Below are positions 36,501-45,066 of a stretch of 64,000 nt of DNA, in pieces. The translations under genes were made by a program, and so were the position numbers. The notes below the pieces were generated by a model. The model was not told where the DNA came from. It saw only the letters and a list, made by a program, of their open reading frames with translations, and did not search any database. The stretch covers positions 186,001 to 250,000 of the forward strand of contig JASGKY010000042.1 of assembly GCA_049840435.1 (NCBI GenBank). The letters run 5' to 3'. Source of the stretch: JADLHS01 sp049840435 (lineage in GTDB: Bacteria > Verrucomicrobiota > Verrucomicrobiia > Limisphaerales > JADLHS01). The stretch's first letter is position 1, and every line of letters starts with the position of its first letter.

Positions 36501-36809
36501 GAAGCGAACCTCATTGATACCGCCGGCGGATTTCATCTCATCCGTTCCCCGGTCAACACCATCCGGGGTTATAGTTGGCAACATGTCGCCGTAACCTATG
36601 ACAAAACCACCGGCCTCGCCGCGCTCTATTCCGACGGCAATCTGGTGATCAGCACAAATCTGGGCTTCTTCACTCCGCGCACCAGCACGGAACTGCTGAT
36701 TGGTTCCATCCGCATAGCACGCTTTCGGGCGGAGATGGCACGCCGCCAACTTCGGATTACCGGTTTAATGGAGCGATTGATGAACTGGCCCTCTACCGCC
36801 GCGCGCTGA
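33390..36809 (+). CDS. LamG/Ig surface protein, fragment 2 (middle)
   Basis: Credible from about 33436 (VPNTVPGTNPPAGDCVAVPS). Domain order: LamG 2 (ISWWRAEGNSADS...), Ig-like 1 (IITQQPQDTLVIAGGTAQFD), an unassigned beta domain (~34400-34920), Ig-like 2 (VIVQSPTNQSVAAGG), Ig-like 3 (VITSQPPDRTVFEGK), LamG 3 (VIAWWPGQSNLWDVVGG) and LamG 4 (IAAWWRGESNTVDMVAGN). LamG domains each end in the family pattern DE-(I/M)TxYNRAL and GKCxPP. No catalytic motif is seen. Frame breaks at both ends separate it from fragments 1 and 3; there is no start codon of its own. Confidence 0.78.
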   Translation: MGMPSFPACNFPPRSVPNTVPGTNPPAGDCVAVPSGAISWWRAEGNSADSTSSNHGTLTGSVNYTAGRIGQAFSFDGNRAGVSAGKAANLQLQNFSVEAWIKRSSDSVISFNGNGNGQLFSVGAGGGGLTFYLQADSRLALGKLQVNVVTSDAMVTDTNWHHVAVTKQSTNVCFFVDGAAYAAPAYDSGGFTFDGPAYIGAWLNPSQLVDNSFYGTIDEMTVYNRALTTNEIAALSNASVDGKCVPAITPPIITQQPQDTLVIAGGTAQFDVVATGIPTPSYQWYFNDDQLAGQTNATLILSNVLPDKDGTYSVRVFNPSGSILSSNANLSVVTTQAVLLVDGNTSGFYNEALGTILDGTTPQFPLPFDQGGDDPTLFPAPEPNLAAGAGILGDWLTAPANLNSNWHPVAVVPTTWALNTETAIIYPVDGGSRGVINLRGDFDADNGIYVWVNGQFRFGARAPGLPSPLGLFEYTNVFLGDLAPGSNYLQILREDSGISVGYQIRLTGTALSTNRLPPVIVQSPTNQSVAAGGSVLFAVVAEGTPELAYQWRFAGADLAGQTGNSLSLLSVQPTNAGDYSVLVSNAYGAVTSSIATLTVLTYPPVITSQPPDRTVFEGKPATLSVTATGTAPLRYYWSHNETNSLSATTSTLTLSSVQANQAGIYQVIVSNNYGQATSRLAQLTVVPPPPCAPAPEGVIAWWPGQSNLWDVVGGFDATLSPSQSPPTYLLYTTGKVDAALNLGVTSSYGVVLTGGKLNVNTNTGLTIEGWIRPTTLSVGPLVEWNDGRSAPGAGLLINSTGPGVIEATLTDTNATTRTVTLRSAPYAVTNGLWQHVAFTYDKIGGWATIYVNGNLVAQTNVGVMTPNTSGDVYLGYRRFGSYSGARFNGVLDEITLYNRALAGTELQAIIASDVTGKCPPPPPPCVPPPADIAAWWRGESNTVDMVAGNDAVRIPTNYPTVLSYQAGQFGAAFRFSGANFLSVPRSEGLDVGPGNGLTVEGWIYPATLSAMPIVEWTDTNSYGANLWMSFSRGPTVLEANLIDTAGGFHLIRSPVNTIRGYSWQHVAVTYDKTTGLAALYSDGNLVISTNLGFFTPRTSTELLIGSIRIARFRAEMARRQLRITGLMERLMNWPSTAAR

Positions 36810-36814
36810 CCGCG

Positions 36815-39800
36815 ATGGAAATCCGCAATGTCTCCCGGACTCGTCCGGGCAAGTGTCTGGAACTGCCTCCCACGATCAGTCGCCATCCGCAACCGCAGGT
36901 CGCGCTGGAAGGTGGGGTGGCCCGCTTCGACCTCGGCGCGGGCGGCACAGCGCCGTTCCAATATCAATGGCTCCTCGCTGGCCAGCCGCTGGCGGGCGCC
37001 ACCAACGCGGTGTTGACGCTCGCCGGAGTTGATCTGGCGGATGCCGGACTCTATTCGGTGATCGTGAGCAATCTGCTGGGCAGCAGCACGAGCCGGACGG
37101 CGGCGTTGACGGTGTTTCCCGCCAATCAATGTCTGCCCCCGGCGTACGGTTTGGTGGCGTTCTGGCGCGGCGAAAGCAATGTCGTGGACGAACTCGGGCG
37201 ACATCCCGCGTCATGGGGCACGAATACCATTCCGGCTTACACCACCACAAAGGACGGCGGCGGCAAAGTGGCGACGGCATTCCGCTTCAACGGGGCCAAC
37301 CATCTGCAAATCCCCTCCGATGCCGACCTGAACGTGGGCGCTGGCGGCGGCTTCACCATCGAAGGCTGGATCAAGCCGGACAGCATCGCGGGGATTCAGC
37401 CCGTATGGGATTGGAATGATAACCGGCAGAACATCGGCGTGGGACTATTGCTCGGGCGCACCGGCCCCGGCGCGCTGGAAGTAACGTTGACCGATACCAA
37501 CGCGTTCAACACCACCGAACGGACCATCACCCTGACCACGCCGAATTACACCCTCGGCAGCTTGACGAATCAGACGCCGCGCTGGACGCACCTCGCACTC
37601 ACCTTCGACAAGGCGGCCCGGAATGTGGCTTTGTATGTGGATGGCCGGCTCGTCGCCGAACGCAGTATCCCGCTGGTTTATTATTCCACGCCCATCTACG
37701 ACTACCGGTTATTCAGTCCGGCCACGACGGGGAATCTGTATTTTGGTTGGCGGCCCTCCGGCACTTATAGCGGTTCCCGCTTCCGCGGCGCGCTGGATGA
37801 GCTGTCGGTTTATTACCGCGCCCTCACACCTTTGGAACTTCAGGCGATTTACATCGTCGGGGCCAATGGCAAATGCCCACCGGCACCGACCTGCCAGACC
37901 TTCAATCCAAGCATCATCTCTTGGTGGCGCGGCGAATCCAACGCCCTCGATAGCGTGGACGGCAATCATGGCCTTTCCAATCCTTCCCCAGGCGGTCCCG
38001 GCATCACTTACACCAACGGCATCGTGGGGCTCGGTTTCAAAACTGCCTCCAGTCGCTACGTGCAAATCCCGGCCAGCCCGAGCTTGAATGTGGGCACCAG
38101 CACCGGGCTGACATTTGAAACCTGGTTCAAGCTGGATAGCGCCAACAGCACCTTCGCCCTGGCGTCATGGAATCTCGGCAGCACCCAAGGCGTTTATATC
38201 GGCACCAGCCCGACGCGGTGGCCGAATTATCTGGAAGCCAACTTGGTGGATACCTCCGGTATTTCGCGCGTTCTGTCGTACTACAACTATTCTCCCTCTG
38301 TTTCGTCCACTCAGACATGGCAACATCTGGCGCTCACCTACGATAAACCCTCCGGACAAGCCATCCTCTACCTGAGCGGCTCCCCCGTGGTCGTTACCAA
38401 TCTAGGCAGCTTCACCCCGCGCACCACGGGGGTGTTGAATCTTGGCTATCGTCCGCAGACTACCATCGGCGGGGCTTCCCTCACCGGCACCCTGGATGAA
38501 ACCACCCTCTACAACCGCGCCCTCTCCGCCAGCGAGATCACCGCGAACTATCGCAACGTTGCCAATCGTTGCATGGAACCGCCGGTCATTGTCAGTCACT
38601 CCGGCAACCTGCGCGTCAACGCGGGCAGCAATGTCGTGTTCACGGTCACGGCAACCGGCAGTCCGCTCCTGCGTTATCAATGGGGTCTGGACCGTTCTCC
38701 CGCCGCACCGAACGCGCTCCTGCCCGGCCAGACCAACACATCGCTCACCCTGACCAACGTGCAGGCCAAAGATGCGGGGCGTTATTGGCTTCGGGTCACC
38801 AACGCATTCGGCATGGCGTCCGTCTCCAACCTCGTGTTAACGATCAATACCGCGCCCCGCGCCAACAATCAAACCGCCACCACGCCGGAAGACACCGCGC
38901 GCAACATCACCCTGTCAGCCTCTGATCTGAACCAAGATCTGTTGTTTTACACCGTCCTGACCCAGCCCACCAATGGGACGCTGAGCGGCACTGCCCCGAA
39001 TCTGGTTTACACACCGCGGCTGAACTTCTTCGGTGCGGACAGCTTCACCTTCAAGGCCAGCGATGGTTTGCTGGATTCCGCGCCCGCTACCGTGGCCATT
39101 ACAGTCACACCGGTGAACGACTCTCCGACGGCAACCTCACAGATTGTTGCCACGGACGAAGATCTTCCGTTGCCGATCACGCTCCAAGCCACCGATGTGG
39201 ATGGCGATCCGCTCACCTTCACGATCACGCCCCCAGCACACGGCGCCTTGAGTGGCATCGCGCCCAACCTGGTTTACACCCCACACGCCAACTATTTTGG
39301 TGAAGACCTGTTCACCTTCACTGTCACGGATAACAGCAATGCGGTTTCCGAACTGGCAGCCGTCAGCATCACCGTACGCCCGGTCAACGATACCCCAGTG
39401 GCGCGGATCGACCTCGCACCACTGGATGAATTGCCCGGCATCACCAACGCCATTGTCATCGCGCCGGTCTGCTGCACCGCCACCTTGCGACTCGACGCCA
39501 GCCAGTCCAGCGATGTCGAGAACGAACCCTTGAGCTACACTTGGCTTATCGGCACAAACGTCCTCTCCACTGACGTCATCGTGACTAACTACCTCGCGCC
39601 CGGCACTTATGAAATTACCCTGATTGTCAGCGACGGCACGGCTGCCGCCAGCCAGACGCGCACGGTAGAAATCCTTGCCGCCACGGAAGTGGTGGATTAT
39701 TTGACGTTACTGGTGGAAGCCAGCGTCCCCAGCCGCAACACCCAAGCACCTTTGCTTAACTGGCTGCGGGAAACCGGCAAAGCCTTTGACCGCTGCAACG

Positions 39801-40189
39801 TCGCGCAAGGCGTGCACTTCTTGGAACTGTTCCGCGACCGCGTGACCGACCGGATCAAACCGACCGATCCCGAACTAGCTCAGAGTTTGATAGACATCGC
39901 CACGGCCATCATTGAAGCCGCACCCGACTGTGATCCCTGCAAACGCTTGGGGCGGAAAAACCACAAGCACGACCGAAATGCAGATCGGGATGATCAAAAT
40001 CGTCACGAAGAACGTCATCCCGACCGGGATGACCAAGACCACTCCAGCAATCGAAACTCCGACGCGCGCGCGCGGAATGATCGTGAATCAAAATCCGAAC
40101 GGGAAGCAGCCACGCAGAATAGTCACGCAGAGATGCGACCGCTCATCAGTGATACCGGCGTGGAACGGGCGCCGACCAAATCCCGATAA
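36815..40189 (+). CDS. LamG/Ig surface protein, fragment 3 (C-terminal)
   Basis: The frame is homologous from about 36716 (LSGGDGTPPTSDYRFNGAID), upstream of the first ATG. Order: end of LamG 4, Ig-like 4 (TISRHPQPQVALEGG), LamG 5 (LVAFWRGESNVVDELGR), LamG 6 (IISWWRGESNALDSVDGN), Ig-like 5 (VIVSHSGNLRVNAGSN), two cadherin-like tandem modules (NTAPRANNQTATTPEDTA and VNDSPTATSQIVATDEDLPL, each with GTLSGTAPNLVYTP-type cores), and a PKD-like domain (LRLDASQSSDVENEPLSYTW). It ends in an unusual Arg/Asp/His/Asn-rich tail. With fragments 1 and 2 the intact protein would have about 2700 residues, secreted and adhesive or glycan-binding by domain content. Confidence 0.8.
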   Translation: MEIRNVSRTRPGKCLELPPTISRHPQPQVALEGGVARFDLGAGGTAPFQYQWLLAGQPLAGATNAVLTLAGVDLADAGLYSVIVSNLLGSSTSRTAALTVFPANQCLPPAYGLVAFWRGESNVVDELGRHPASWGTNTIPAYTTTKDGGGKVATAFRFNGANHLQIPSDADLNVGAGGGFTIEGWIKPDSIAGIQPVWDWNDNRQNIGVGLLLGRTGPGALEVTLTDTNAFNTTERTITLTTPNYTLGSLTNQTPRWTHLALTFDKAARNVALYVDGRLVAERSIPLVYYSTPIYDYRLFSPATTGNLYFGWRPSGTYSGSRFRGALDELSVYYRALTPLELQAIYIVGANGKCPPAPTCQTFNPSIISWWRGESNALDSVDGNHGLSNPSPGGPGITYTNGIVGLGFKTASSRYVQIPASPSLNVGTSTGLTFETWFKLDSANSTFALASWNLGSTQGVYIGTSPTRWPNYLEANLVDTSGISRVLSYYNYSPSVSSTQTWQHLALTYDKPSGQAILYLSGSPVVVTNLGSFTPRTTGVLNLGYRPQTTIGGASLTGTLDETTLYNRALSASEITANYRNVANRCMEPPVIVSHSGNLRVNAGSNVVFTVTATGSPLLRYQWGLDRSPAAPNALLPGQTNTSLTLTNVQAKDAGRYWLRVTNAFGMASVSNLVLTINTAPRANNQTATTPEDTARNITLSASDLNQDLLFYTVLTQPTNGTLSGTAPNLVYTPRLNFFGADSFTFKASDGLLDSAPATVAITVTPVNDSPTATSQIVATDEDLPLPITLQATDVDGDPLTFTITPPAHGALSGIAPNLVYTPHANYFGEDLFTFTVTDNSNAVSELAAVSITVRPVNDTPVARIDLAPLDELPGITNAIVIAPVCCTATLRLDASQSSDVENEPLSYTWLIGTNVLSTDVIVTNYLAPGTYEITLIVSDGTAAASQTRTVEILAATEVVDYLTLLVEASVPSRNTQAPLLNWLRETGKAFDRCNVAQGVHFLELFRDRVTDRIKPTDPELAQSLIDIATAIIEAAPDCDPCKRLGRKNHKHDRNADRDDQNRHEERHPDRDDQDHSSNRNSDARARNDRESKSEREAATQNSHAEMRPLISDTGVERAPTKSR

Positions 40190-40198
40190 TGATTGCAC

Positions 40199-40240
40199 CG
40201 CCGGAGCCAAGACCTGCATCGCCCTTGGCCCCGGCGTTTT
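40199..40240 (+). terminator. Rho-independent terminator
   Basis: A 13-base stem with one mismatch (CGCCGGAGCCAAG with CTTGGCCCCGGCG), a 12-base loop, and TTTTAATTT after it. It lies ten bases after the LamG protein stop and before the converging lysA. Confidence 0.82.
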
Positions 40241-40243
40241 AAT

Positions 40244-40552
40244 TTACTTCAACCACGGTGCGACGCTTTCGCCAGCCCAGATTTCCGGGATCGGCTGTCG
40301 CACGCGGACGACCGCTGCCTTCTTGCCGCTGACCAAAACTTCCGCCACCAGCGACCGCGTATTGTAGTTCGACGCCATTACAAAGCCATACGCCCCCGCG
40401 CTTAGCAGGGCGAGATGATCGCCCTCACCAACTTTTGGCAACGGCCGGTCCTTGCAGAAGTAGTCGCCGGATTCGCACACCGGGCCGACCACGTCGGACG
40501 AAACCGTCTGTACCACCCTTCTTCGTGAGCGGAACGATTTCGTGATACGCAT
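40244..40552 (-). CDS. lysA: Diaminopimelate decarboxylase, C-terminal part (frameshifted)
   Basis: The minus frame encodes the C-terminal beta domain of LysA from about 40515 down: VVQTVSSDVVGPVCESGDYF with the conserved substrate/PLP-site Cys-Glu-Ser-Gly-Asp, LLSAGAYGFVMASNYNTRSL with the active-site Tyr region, and a normal end. The first residues in this frame (MRITKSFRSRRR) are out of phase. Together with 40425-41540 it makes one complete LysA; a single extra base in the CCC run at 40516-40518 explains the split. Confidence 0.88.
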   Translation of the reverse strand: MRITKSFRSRRRVVQTVSSDVVGPVCESGDYFCKDRPLPKVGEGDHLALLSAGAYGFVMASNYNTRSLVAEVLVSGKKAAVVRVRQPIPEIWAGESVAPWLK

Positions 40553-41540
40553 CGTAGAACGCTGGCCGGATCAGATCGTTCATCGCGCCGTCCACGATGA
40601 CGAAATTCTTTTTGCCCGTGCGCTTCACGTATTCGACGCGCGTCACCAAGATACCGGAGTTGCCAGAGATATAGCGGCCCGGCTCCATGAGTATTTTCAA
40701 ACCGAGCGGCTTGAGCATAGGCAGCAACACCGCCGCGTATTTCTGCGGGGTGAGGATGTTTTTACCTTCCTTCTCCCACCAAGTGGCCGCGCCGCTGGCC
40801 AAGGCGGGCTCGTACACGATGCCCACCCCGCCACCAATGCTGAAGAATTCAATGCCGTGCTGCGCTTTAAGTTGCTCCACCAGCGGCACAACTTTTTTGA
40901 CCGCCTGCTCGAACGGGGTCACATCCGTAAGCTGCGAACCGATGTGCATCTGGAGGCCGCGCAAGCGCAGGTTTTTTAACTTTGCCGCGCGGGCATACAC
41001 GCCCGCGATCTCCTCGAACGCGATACCAAATTTGTTCTCATATGTGCCAGTGGTAATCTTGGCGTGGGTCTTGGCGTCCACATTTGGATTCAAGCGCACA
41101 GCTACCGGCGCAACCTTCTTCAAGCGCGCAGCGACCTTATTGATCCGTTGCAATTCCGGTTCGCTCTCAACGTTAAACGAGTAAACACCCTTCTTGAGCG
41201 CGAACTCGATCTCCGCTTCGGTTTTGCCGACGCCCGCGAACACGCACTTACGCGGATCACCGCCGGCTGCGATGACGCGTTGCAATTCGCCGCCGCTGAC
41301 GATATCAAACCCGCCGCCGAGATTGGCGAGGGTGCGGAGAACGGACTGGTTGGAATTAGACTTCACCGCGAAACAGACGAGATGCTCCACCGGCGCCATC
41401 GCGCGGTCCAATTCGCTGAAGCGCCGGGTCAGCGTCGCTTGGGAATAGACATAAAGCGGCGTGCCGTATTTTTTGGCGAGCGATTCGATGCTAACGCCTT
41501 CACAGAACAATTTGTTTCCAACATAGCGAAAATCATGCAT
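40425..41540 (-). CDS. lysA: Diaminopimelate decarboxylase, N-terminal part (frameshifted)
   Basis: ATG 41540. LysA decarboxylates meso-diaminopimelate to lysine with PLP. The barrel domain is complete: YGTPLYVYSQATLTRRF, the PLP lysine in VCFAVKSNSNQSVLRTLANL, GGGFDIVSGGELQRVIAAGG, HIGSQLTDVTPF, FFSIGGGVGI, MEPGRYISGNSG and VDGAMNDLIRPAFYDAYHEI. After LTKKGG (near 40520) the reading is out of phase and ends at 40425; the true C-terminus is the neighbouring entry. The gene converges with the LamG protein. Confidence 0.9.
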   Translation of the reverse strand: MHDFRYVGNKLFCEGVSIESLAKKYGTPLYVYSQATLTRRFSELDRAMAPVEHLVCFAVKSNSNQSVLRTLANLGGGFDIVSGGELQRVIAAGGDPRKCVFAGVGKTEAEIEFALKKGVYSFNVESEPELQRINKVAARLKKVAPVAVRLNPNVDAKTHAKITTGTYENKFGIAFEEIAGVYARAAKLKNLRLRGLQMHIGSQLTDVTPFEQAVKKVVPLVEQLKAQHGIEFFSIGGGVGIVYEPALASGAATWWEKEGKNILTPQKYAAVLLPMLKPLGLKILMEPGRYISGNSGILVTRVEYVKRTGKKNFVIVDGAMNDLIRPAFYDAYHEIVPLTKKGGTDGFVRRGRPGVRIRRLLLQGPAVAKSW

Positions 41541-41813
41541 GGCGCGGGAGTTTAGAAGGGTTCAATCAAAGCGCAAGCATCGCGGGGAACATCAGTATGC
41601 CTCTCCCTCGATTCTGAATCATAACCTATCTCTTAATTTCATTCGCCACCCTAACGCCCCAACTCAGACGAGGAAAATTGTACCATTAGGTAATCCAAAG
41701 GTGTGCGCCACTTGCTCAGGCCCAATTGGGAACAGAGGCTTGCCTCGCGTTCAATGTCGTGTATTCTACGGAACACAAGTCGGGAAAGTTCTGTTGCCAA
41801 CGCATTTCCGTTC

Positions 41814-42488
41814 ATGAGCACAGTCAAAAAGAAAATCAAAGTCCTTGTCGTGGATGACCATCCGGTGGTCCGCAAAGGGTTGTTGTCCTGCCTCTCCGGC
41901 AAGGAGAATCTCAAGATTGTCGGCGAAGCCAGCAACGGCGAAGAGGCCATCAAGCTGGTGAAAGAACAGGAGCCGGACATCGTCTTGATGGATGTATCCA
42001 TGCCGGGCATGGATGGTCAGGCAGTTACCGAAACGCTGCGCAAAGAGTCGCCGACAACGAAAGTACTCATCCTTTCGATGCAATCCTCCCGCGACCCGGT
42101 ATTGCGTCTCATCAAGGCGGGCGCCCGCGGATATGTGCTTAAGGATGCACCGACCGATGAATTGGTCCACGCCATCGAAGTCGTCAATTCCGGCGAAGCT
42201 TACTTCAGCAAGCCGGTCGCTCAGATTGCCCTGAACCAATACGTCTCCGACGCCGACGACACCAAACCCTCCGCCAAACTCAGCGAACGCGAACGCGAAG
42301 TCCTCGCGCTGATCGCCGAAGGCAAGAGCAACAAAGAAATTGCTATGCAACTCGGCATCGGCGTGCGCACGACGGAAACGCACCGCGAACGCATCATGCG
42401 CAAGCTGGACATCCACAGCGTCGCGGGGCTGACCAAGTTCGCCATCGCGAACGGCATTTCTTCGCTCGAAGAGAAGCCCAAGGCTTGA
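41814..42488 (+). CDS. NarL/LuxR-family response regulator
   Basis: A 224-residue two-domain regulator starting at ATG 41814 (MSTVKKKIKVLVVDDHP). Receiver domain: acidic pair D14-D15, phospho-acceptor D60 in IVLMDVSMPGMDG, Ser/Thr in ILSMQSS, Lys in GYVLKDAP. C-terminal LuxR helix-turn-helix: LSEREREVLALIAEGKSNKE, then GVRTTETHRERIMRKL. No sensor kinase gene is adjacent; the symporter follows after 12 bases and may be cotranscribed. The 273 bases upstream contain no gene I trust. Confidence 0.93.
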   Translation: MSTVKKKIKVLVVDDHPVVRKGLLSCLSGKENLKIVGEASNGEEAIKLVKEQEPDIVLMDVSMPGMDGQAVTETLRKESPTTKVLILSMQSSRDPVLRLIKAGARGYVLKDAPTDELVHAIEVVNSGEAYFSKPVAQIALNQYVSDADDTKPSAKLSEREREVLALIAEGKSNKEIAMQLGIGVRTTETHRERIMRKLDIHSVAGLTKFAIANGISSLEEKPKA

Positions 42489-42500
42489 TGCAGTTGCCGC

Positions 42501-43967
42501 ATGTCTCCGGCGCTGATTCTCGGGTGCGTGGGCGGTTATTTCGCGCTCCTGCTTTTGATTGCGTGGTACACGAGCCGTAACGCCGGCAACAACGCTTATT
42601 TTCTCGGCAACAAGTCTTCCCCTTGGTACGCAGTCGCCTTCGGATTAATTGGCGACTCGCTTTCCGGAGTCACATTCATCTCCGTGCCCGGCAAAGTCGC
42701 CGCAGACAAATTCTCCTATCTACAGATGGTTTTTGGCTACGTGCTGGGCTACGTGGTCATCGCAGAATTTCTGCTGCCACTCTATTACAAGCTGAACCTC
42801 ACATCCATCTACGGCTACCTGCGAGAGCGATTCGGCCCCAACTCACAGAAGATTGGCGCCGTGTTCTTTCTACTCTCCCGCCTGCTCGGCGCAGCAGCCC
42901 GGCTTTACCTCGCCGCCAACGTATTCCAAACTTTTGTTTTCAACCAATGGAAGATTCCCTTCTCAGTGACTGTCAGCGTGACGATCGCATTGATTTTGCT
43001 CTATACCTATCGCGGTGGCATCAAGACTCTCGTCTGGACAGACACCTTTCAATCCACCTTTCTGCTGCTGGGTGTGGTGTTGTCCATCGTCGCCATTGCG
43101 GGTCAACTTGATCTCGGCCTCGGCGGCCTGATCAAAACAGTGAAAGACAGCGCGATGTCGCAAATCTTCTTCTGGGACTGGCGGGCGACGAATTATTTCT
43201 GGAAGCAATTCTTCGCTGGCGCGTTCATCGCCATCGCCATGACCGGCCTCGACCAGAACATGATGCAGAAGAACCTGAGCTGTCGCTCGCTCGGCGCAGC
43301 CAAGAAGAATATCTATGCCTTCACGAGCGTAATGGTGCTGGTCAACCTGTTCTTTGTGTCGCTCGGCGTGCTGCTGTTCCAATACGCTGCTGCGAAAGGC
43401 ATCGAGATTCCCGCCAAGACCGATGCGTTATTCCCGATGCTGGCACTCAATCACCTCGGCGCATTTGCGGCGATGGTGTTCGTCGTCGGCTTGACGGCGG
43501 CGACATTCTCCAGCGCGGACTCGGTGCTGACCACGCTCACAACATCGTTCTGCTTGGACATTCTCGGCATGGACGACCGCCAGCACTTGAATGACACCCA
43601 ACGAACCCGACTCCGACACAAGGTCCACGTCGGATTTGCGGTTCTGCTCTGGCTGGTCATCCTTGCTTTTCAAGCGCTCAACAGCAACGCCATCATTGAC
43701 GCCATTTTCACACTTGCGAGCTACACCTACGGGCCGCTGCTTGGGCTGTTTGCCTTTGGGTTGTTCTGCAAAACAAAATCCAACGACGCTTTGGCGCCGG
43801 TGGTATGTTGCGTTTCCCCGTTGCTTTGCTTCGTGCTGCAACAAAACTCCGCCGCGTGGTTCCACGGCTACAAACTGGGGTTTGAACTTCTGATCTTGAA
43901 CGGACTGTTGACCTTCGTTGGCCTTTGGCTGCTTCGTTCCAAAGCGGAAGCCGCCGCTGCTCAATGA
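42501..43967 (+). CDS. Sodium:solute symporter family transporter
   Basis: A 488-residue SSS-family (SLC5-like) transporter with about 13 membrane helices. Family signs: the N-terminal helix followed by NAYFLGNKSSPWYAVAFGLI, GDSLSGVTFISVPGKV, LLGAAARLYLAANVF, YTYRGGIKTLVWTDTFQSTF, and the sodium-site helix FVVGLTAATFSSADSVLTTL. Substrate not predictable. It starts 12 bases after the response regulator, and its stop overlaps the start of the dihydrouridine synthase gene (ATGA). Confidence 0.92.
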   Translation: MSPALILGCVGGYFALLLLIAWYTSRNAGNNAYFLGNKSSPWYAVAFGLIGDSLSGVTFISVPGKVAADKFSYLQMVFGYVLGYVVIAEFLLPLYYKLNLTSIYGYLRERFGPNSQKIGAVFFLLSRLLGAAARLYLAANVFQTFVFNQWKIPFSVTVSVTIALILLYTYRGGIKTLVWTDTFQSTFLLLGVVLSIVAIAGQLDLGLGGLIKTVKDSAMSQIFFWDWRATNYFWKQFFAGAFIAIAMTGLDQNMMQKNLSCRSLGAAKKNIYAFTSVMVLVNLFFVSLGVLLFQYAAAKGIEIPAKTDALFPMLALNHLGAFAAMVFVVGLTAATFSSADSVLTTLTTSFCLDILGMDDRQHLNDTQRTRLRHKVHVGFAVLLWLVILAFQALNSNAIIDAIFTLASYTYGPLLGLFAFGLFCKTKSNDALAPVVCCVSPLLCFVLQQNSAAWFHGYKLGFELLILNGLLTFVGLWLLRSKAEAAAAQ

Positions 43968-44974
43968 ATCATCGCGAGCAATTCGATGCGCTCTTGAAAA
44001 GCGCCACGCCCTTCCTCGCCCTCGCGCCGATGCAAGACGTGACTGATGCACCGTTCTGGCATCTGCTGCATCGCTATGGTGGGGCGGATGTTTATTGGAC
44101 GGAATACATCCGCGTTCACGGCGTCTCGCGACCGGATAAGCCAATCGTTCAATCCATCGAACAAAACGCCACCGGCAAACCGATCATCGTACAGATGATC
44201 GGCAACGACATTCCGGCGCTCGTCCGCATCGCGAAAGAATTGCAGCGTCTTCCCGTCGCTGCAATTGACCTGAACCTCGGCTGTCCGGCGCCCATTGTTT
44301 ACCGCAAGTGTGCCGGCGGCGGCTTGCTCCGTGAGCCACAGCGGATTGATGCCATCCTTGGTGCGTTGCGCGATGCGGTAAGCATCAAGTTCACGGTAAA
44401 AACCCGCATCGGCTTCGCGGACATCCGCGAATTCGATACGTTGCTGCCCATCTTCACCAAGCACTCGCTTGATGCGCTGACTGTCCATGCCCGCACTGTT
44501 ACGCAGATGTATCGCCTGCCGGTGCACTACGATTTCATCCGGCAAGCCGCCGAGATAATGACGTGTCCGGTCATCGCCAACGGCCACGTTTATTCTGCCG
44601 TCCAAGCTCAAGAACTCCTTAAACAAACCAAGGCGCGCGGCCTGATGATTGGGCGCGGCGTCATCCGCAGTCCGTGGTTGTTCCCGCAAATCCGCCAGCA
44701 ACTGCGCGGCGAAACCGTCACGTTTCCTACCGGCCGAGAGGTATTGGGCTATATCCGCGCCCTGTGGGAATCGCAAGCCAGCTTCGACGCACCGGAAAAA
44801 ATCCAATGCGAACGCATGAAGAAATTCATGAACTATCTCGGCGAGGGCGTGCCCGGGGATTTCCTGCATCGCATCCGCCGCAGCCAGACGCAGGCGGAAT
44901 TCTTCGCCATCAGCGCGGAGTTCCTCGAACACGACCAGCTCATGAAACTTGAACCTGCGGATGCCTCCGTTTGA
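43964..44974 (+). CDS. dus: tRNA-dihydrouridine synthase
   Basis: A 336-residue FMN enzyme reducing uridine in tRNA D-loops. Start ATG 43964 overlaps the symporter stop by four bases. Motifs: FLALAPMQDVTDAPFWHLLH, the INLNLGCP-type segment AIDLNLGCPAPIVYRKCAGG with the catalytic Cys (~116), KFTVKTRIGF, LTVHARTVTQMY with the FMN-site His-Ala-Arg, CPVIANGHVYS and GLMIGRGVIRSPWLF. Normal length for the Dus superfamily; subclass A, B or C not assigned. Confidence 0.94.
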   Translation: MNHREQFDALLKSATPFLALAPMQDVTDAPFWHLLHRYGGADVYWTEYIRVHGVSRPDKPIVQSIEQNATGKPIIVQMIGNDIPALVRIAKELQRLPVAAIDLNLGCPAPIVYRKCAGGGLLREPQRIDAILGALRDAVSIKFTVKTRIGFADIREFDTLLPIFTKHSLDALTVHARTVTQMYRLPVHYDFIRQAAEIMTCPVIANGHVYSAVQAQELLKQTKARGLMIGRGVIRSPWLFPQIRQQLRGETVTFPTGREVLGYIRALWESQASFDAPEKIQCERMKKFMNYLGEGVPGDFLHRIRRSQTQAEFFAISAEFLEHDQLMKLEPADASV

Positions 44975-45066
44975 ATTTCGGCTACACTTCCGCGGTCAAT
45001 TTGTAGCTGCCGGCTTGGGTGAAAAATCCCATCATCCGACACGAACAATTTGCTGAAAGTAAAACT

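Noticed and set aside
41539..41813. 92-codon frame between lysA and the response regulator, with one CxxC
   Set aside because: Translation is unstructured, has no ribosome binding site, and its start lies inside lysA antisense.
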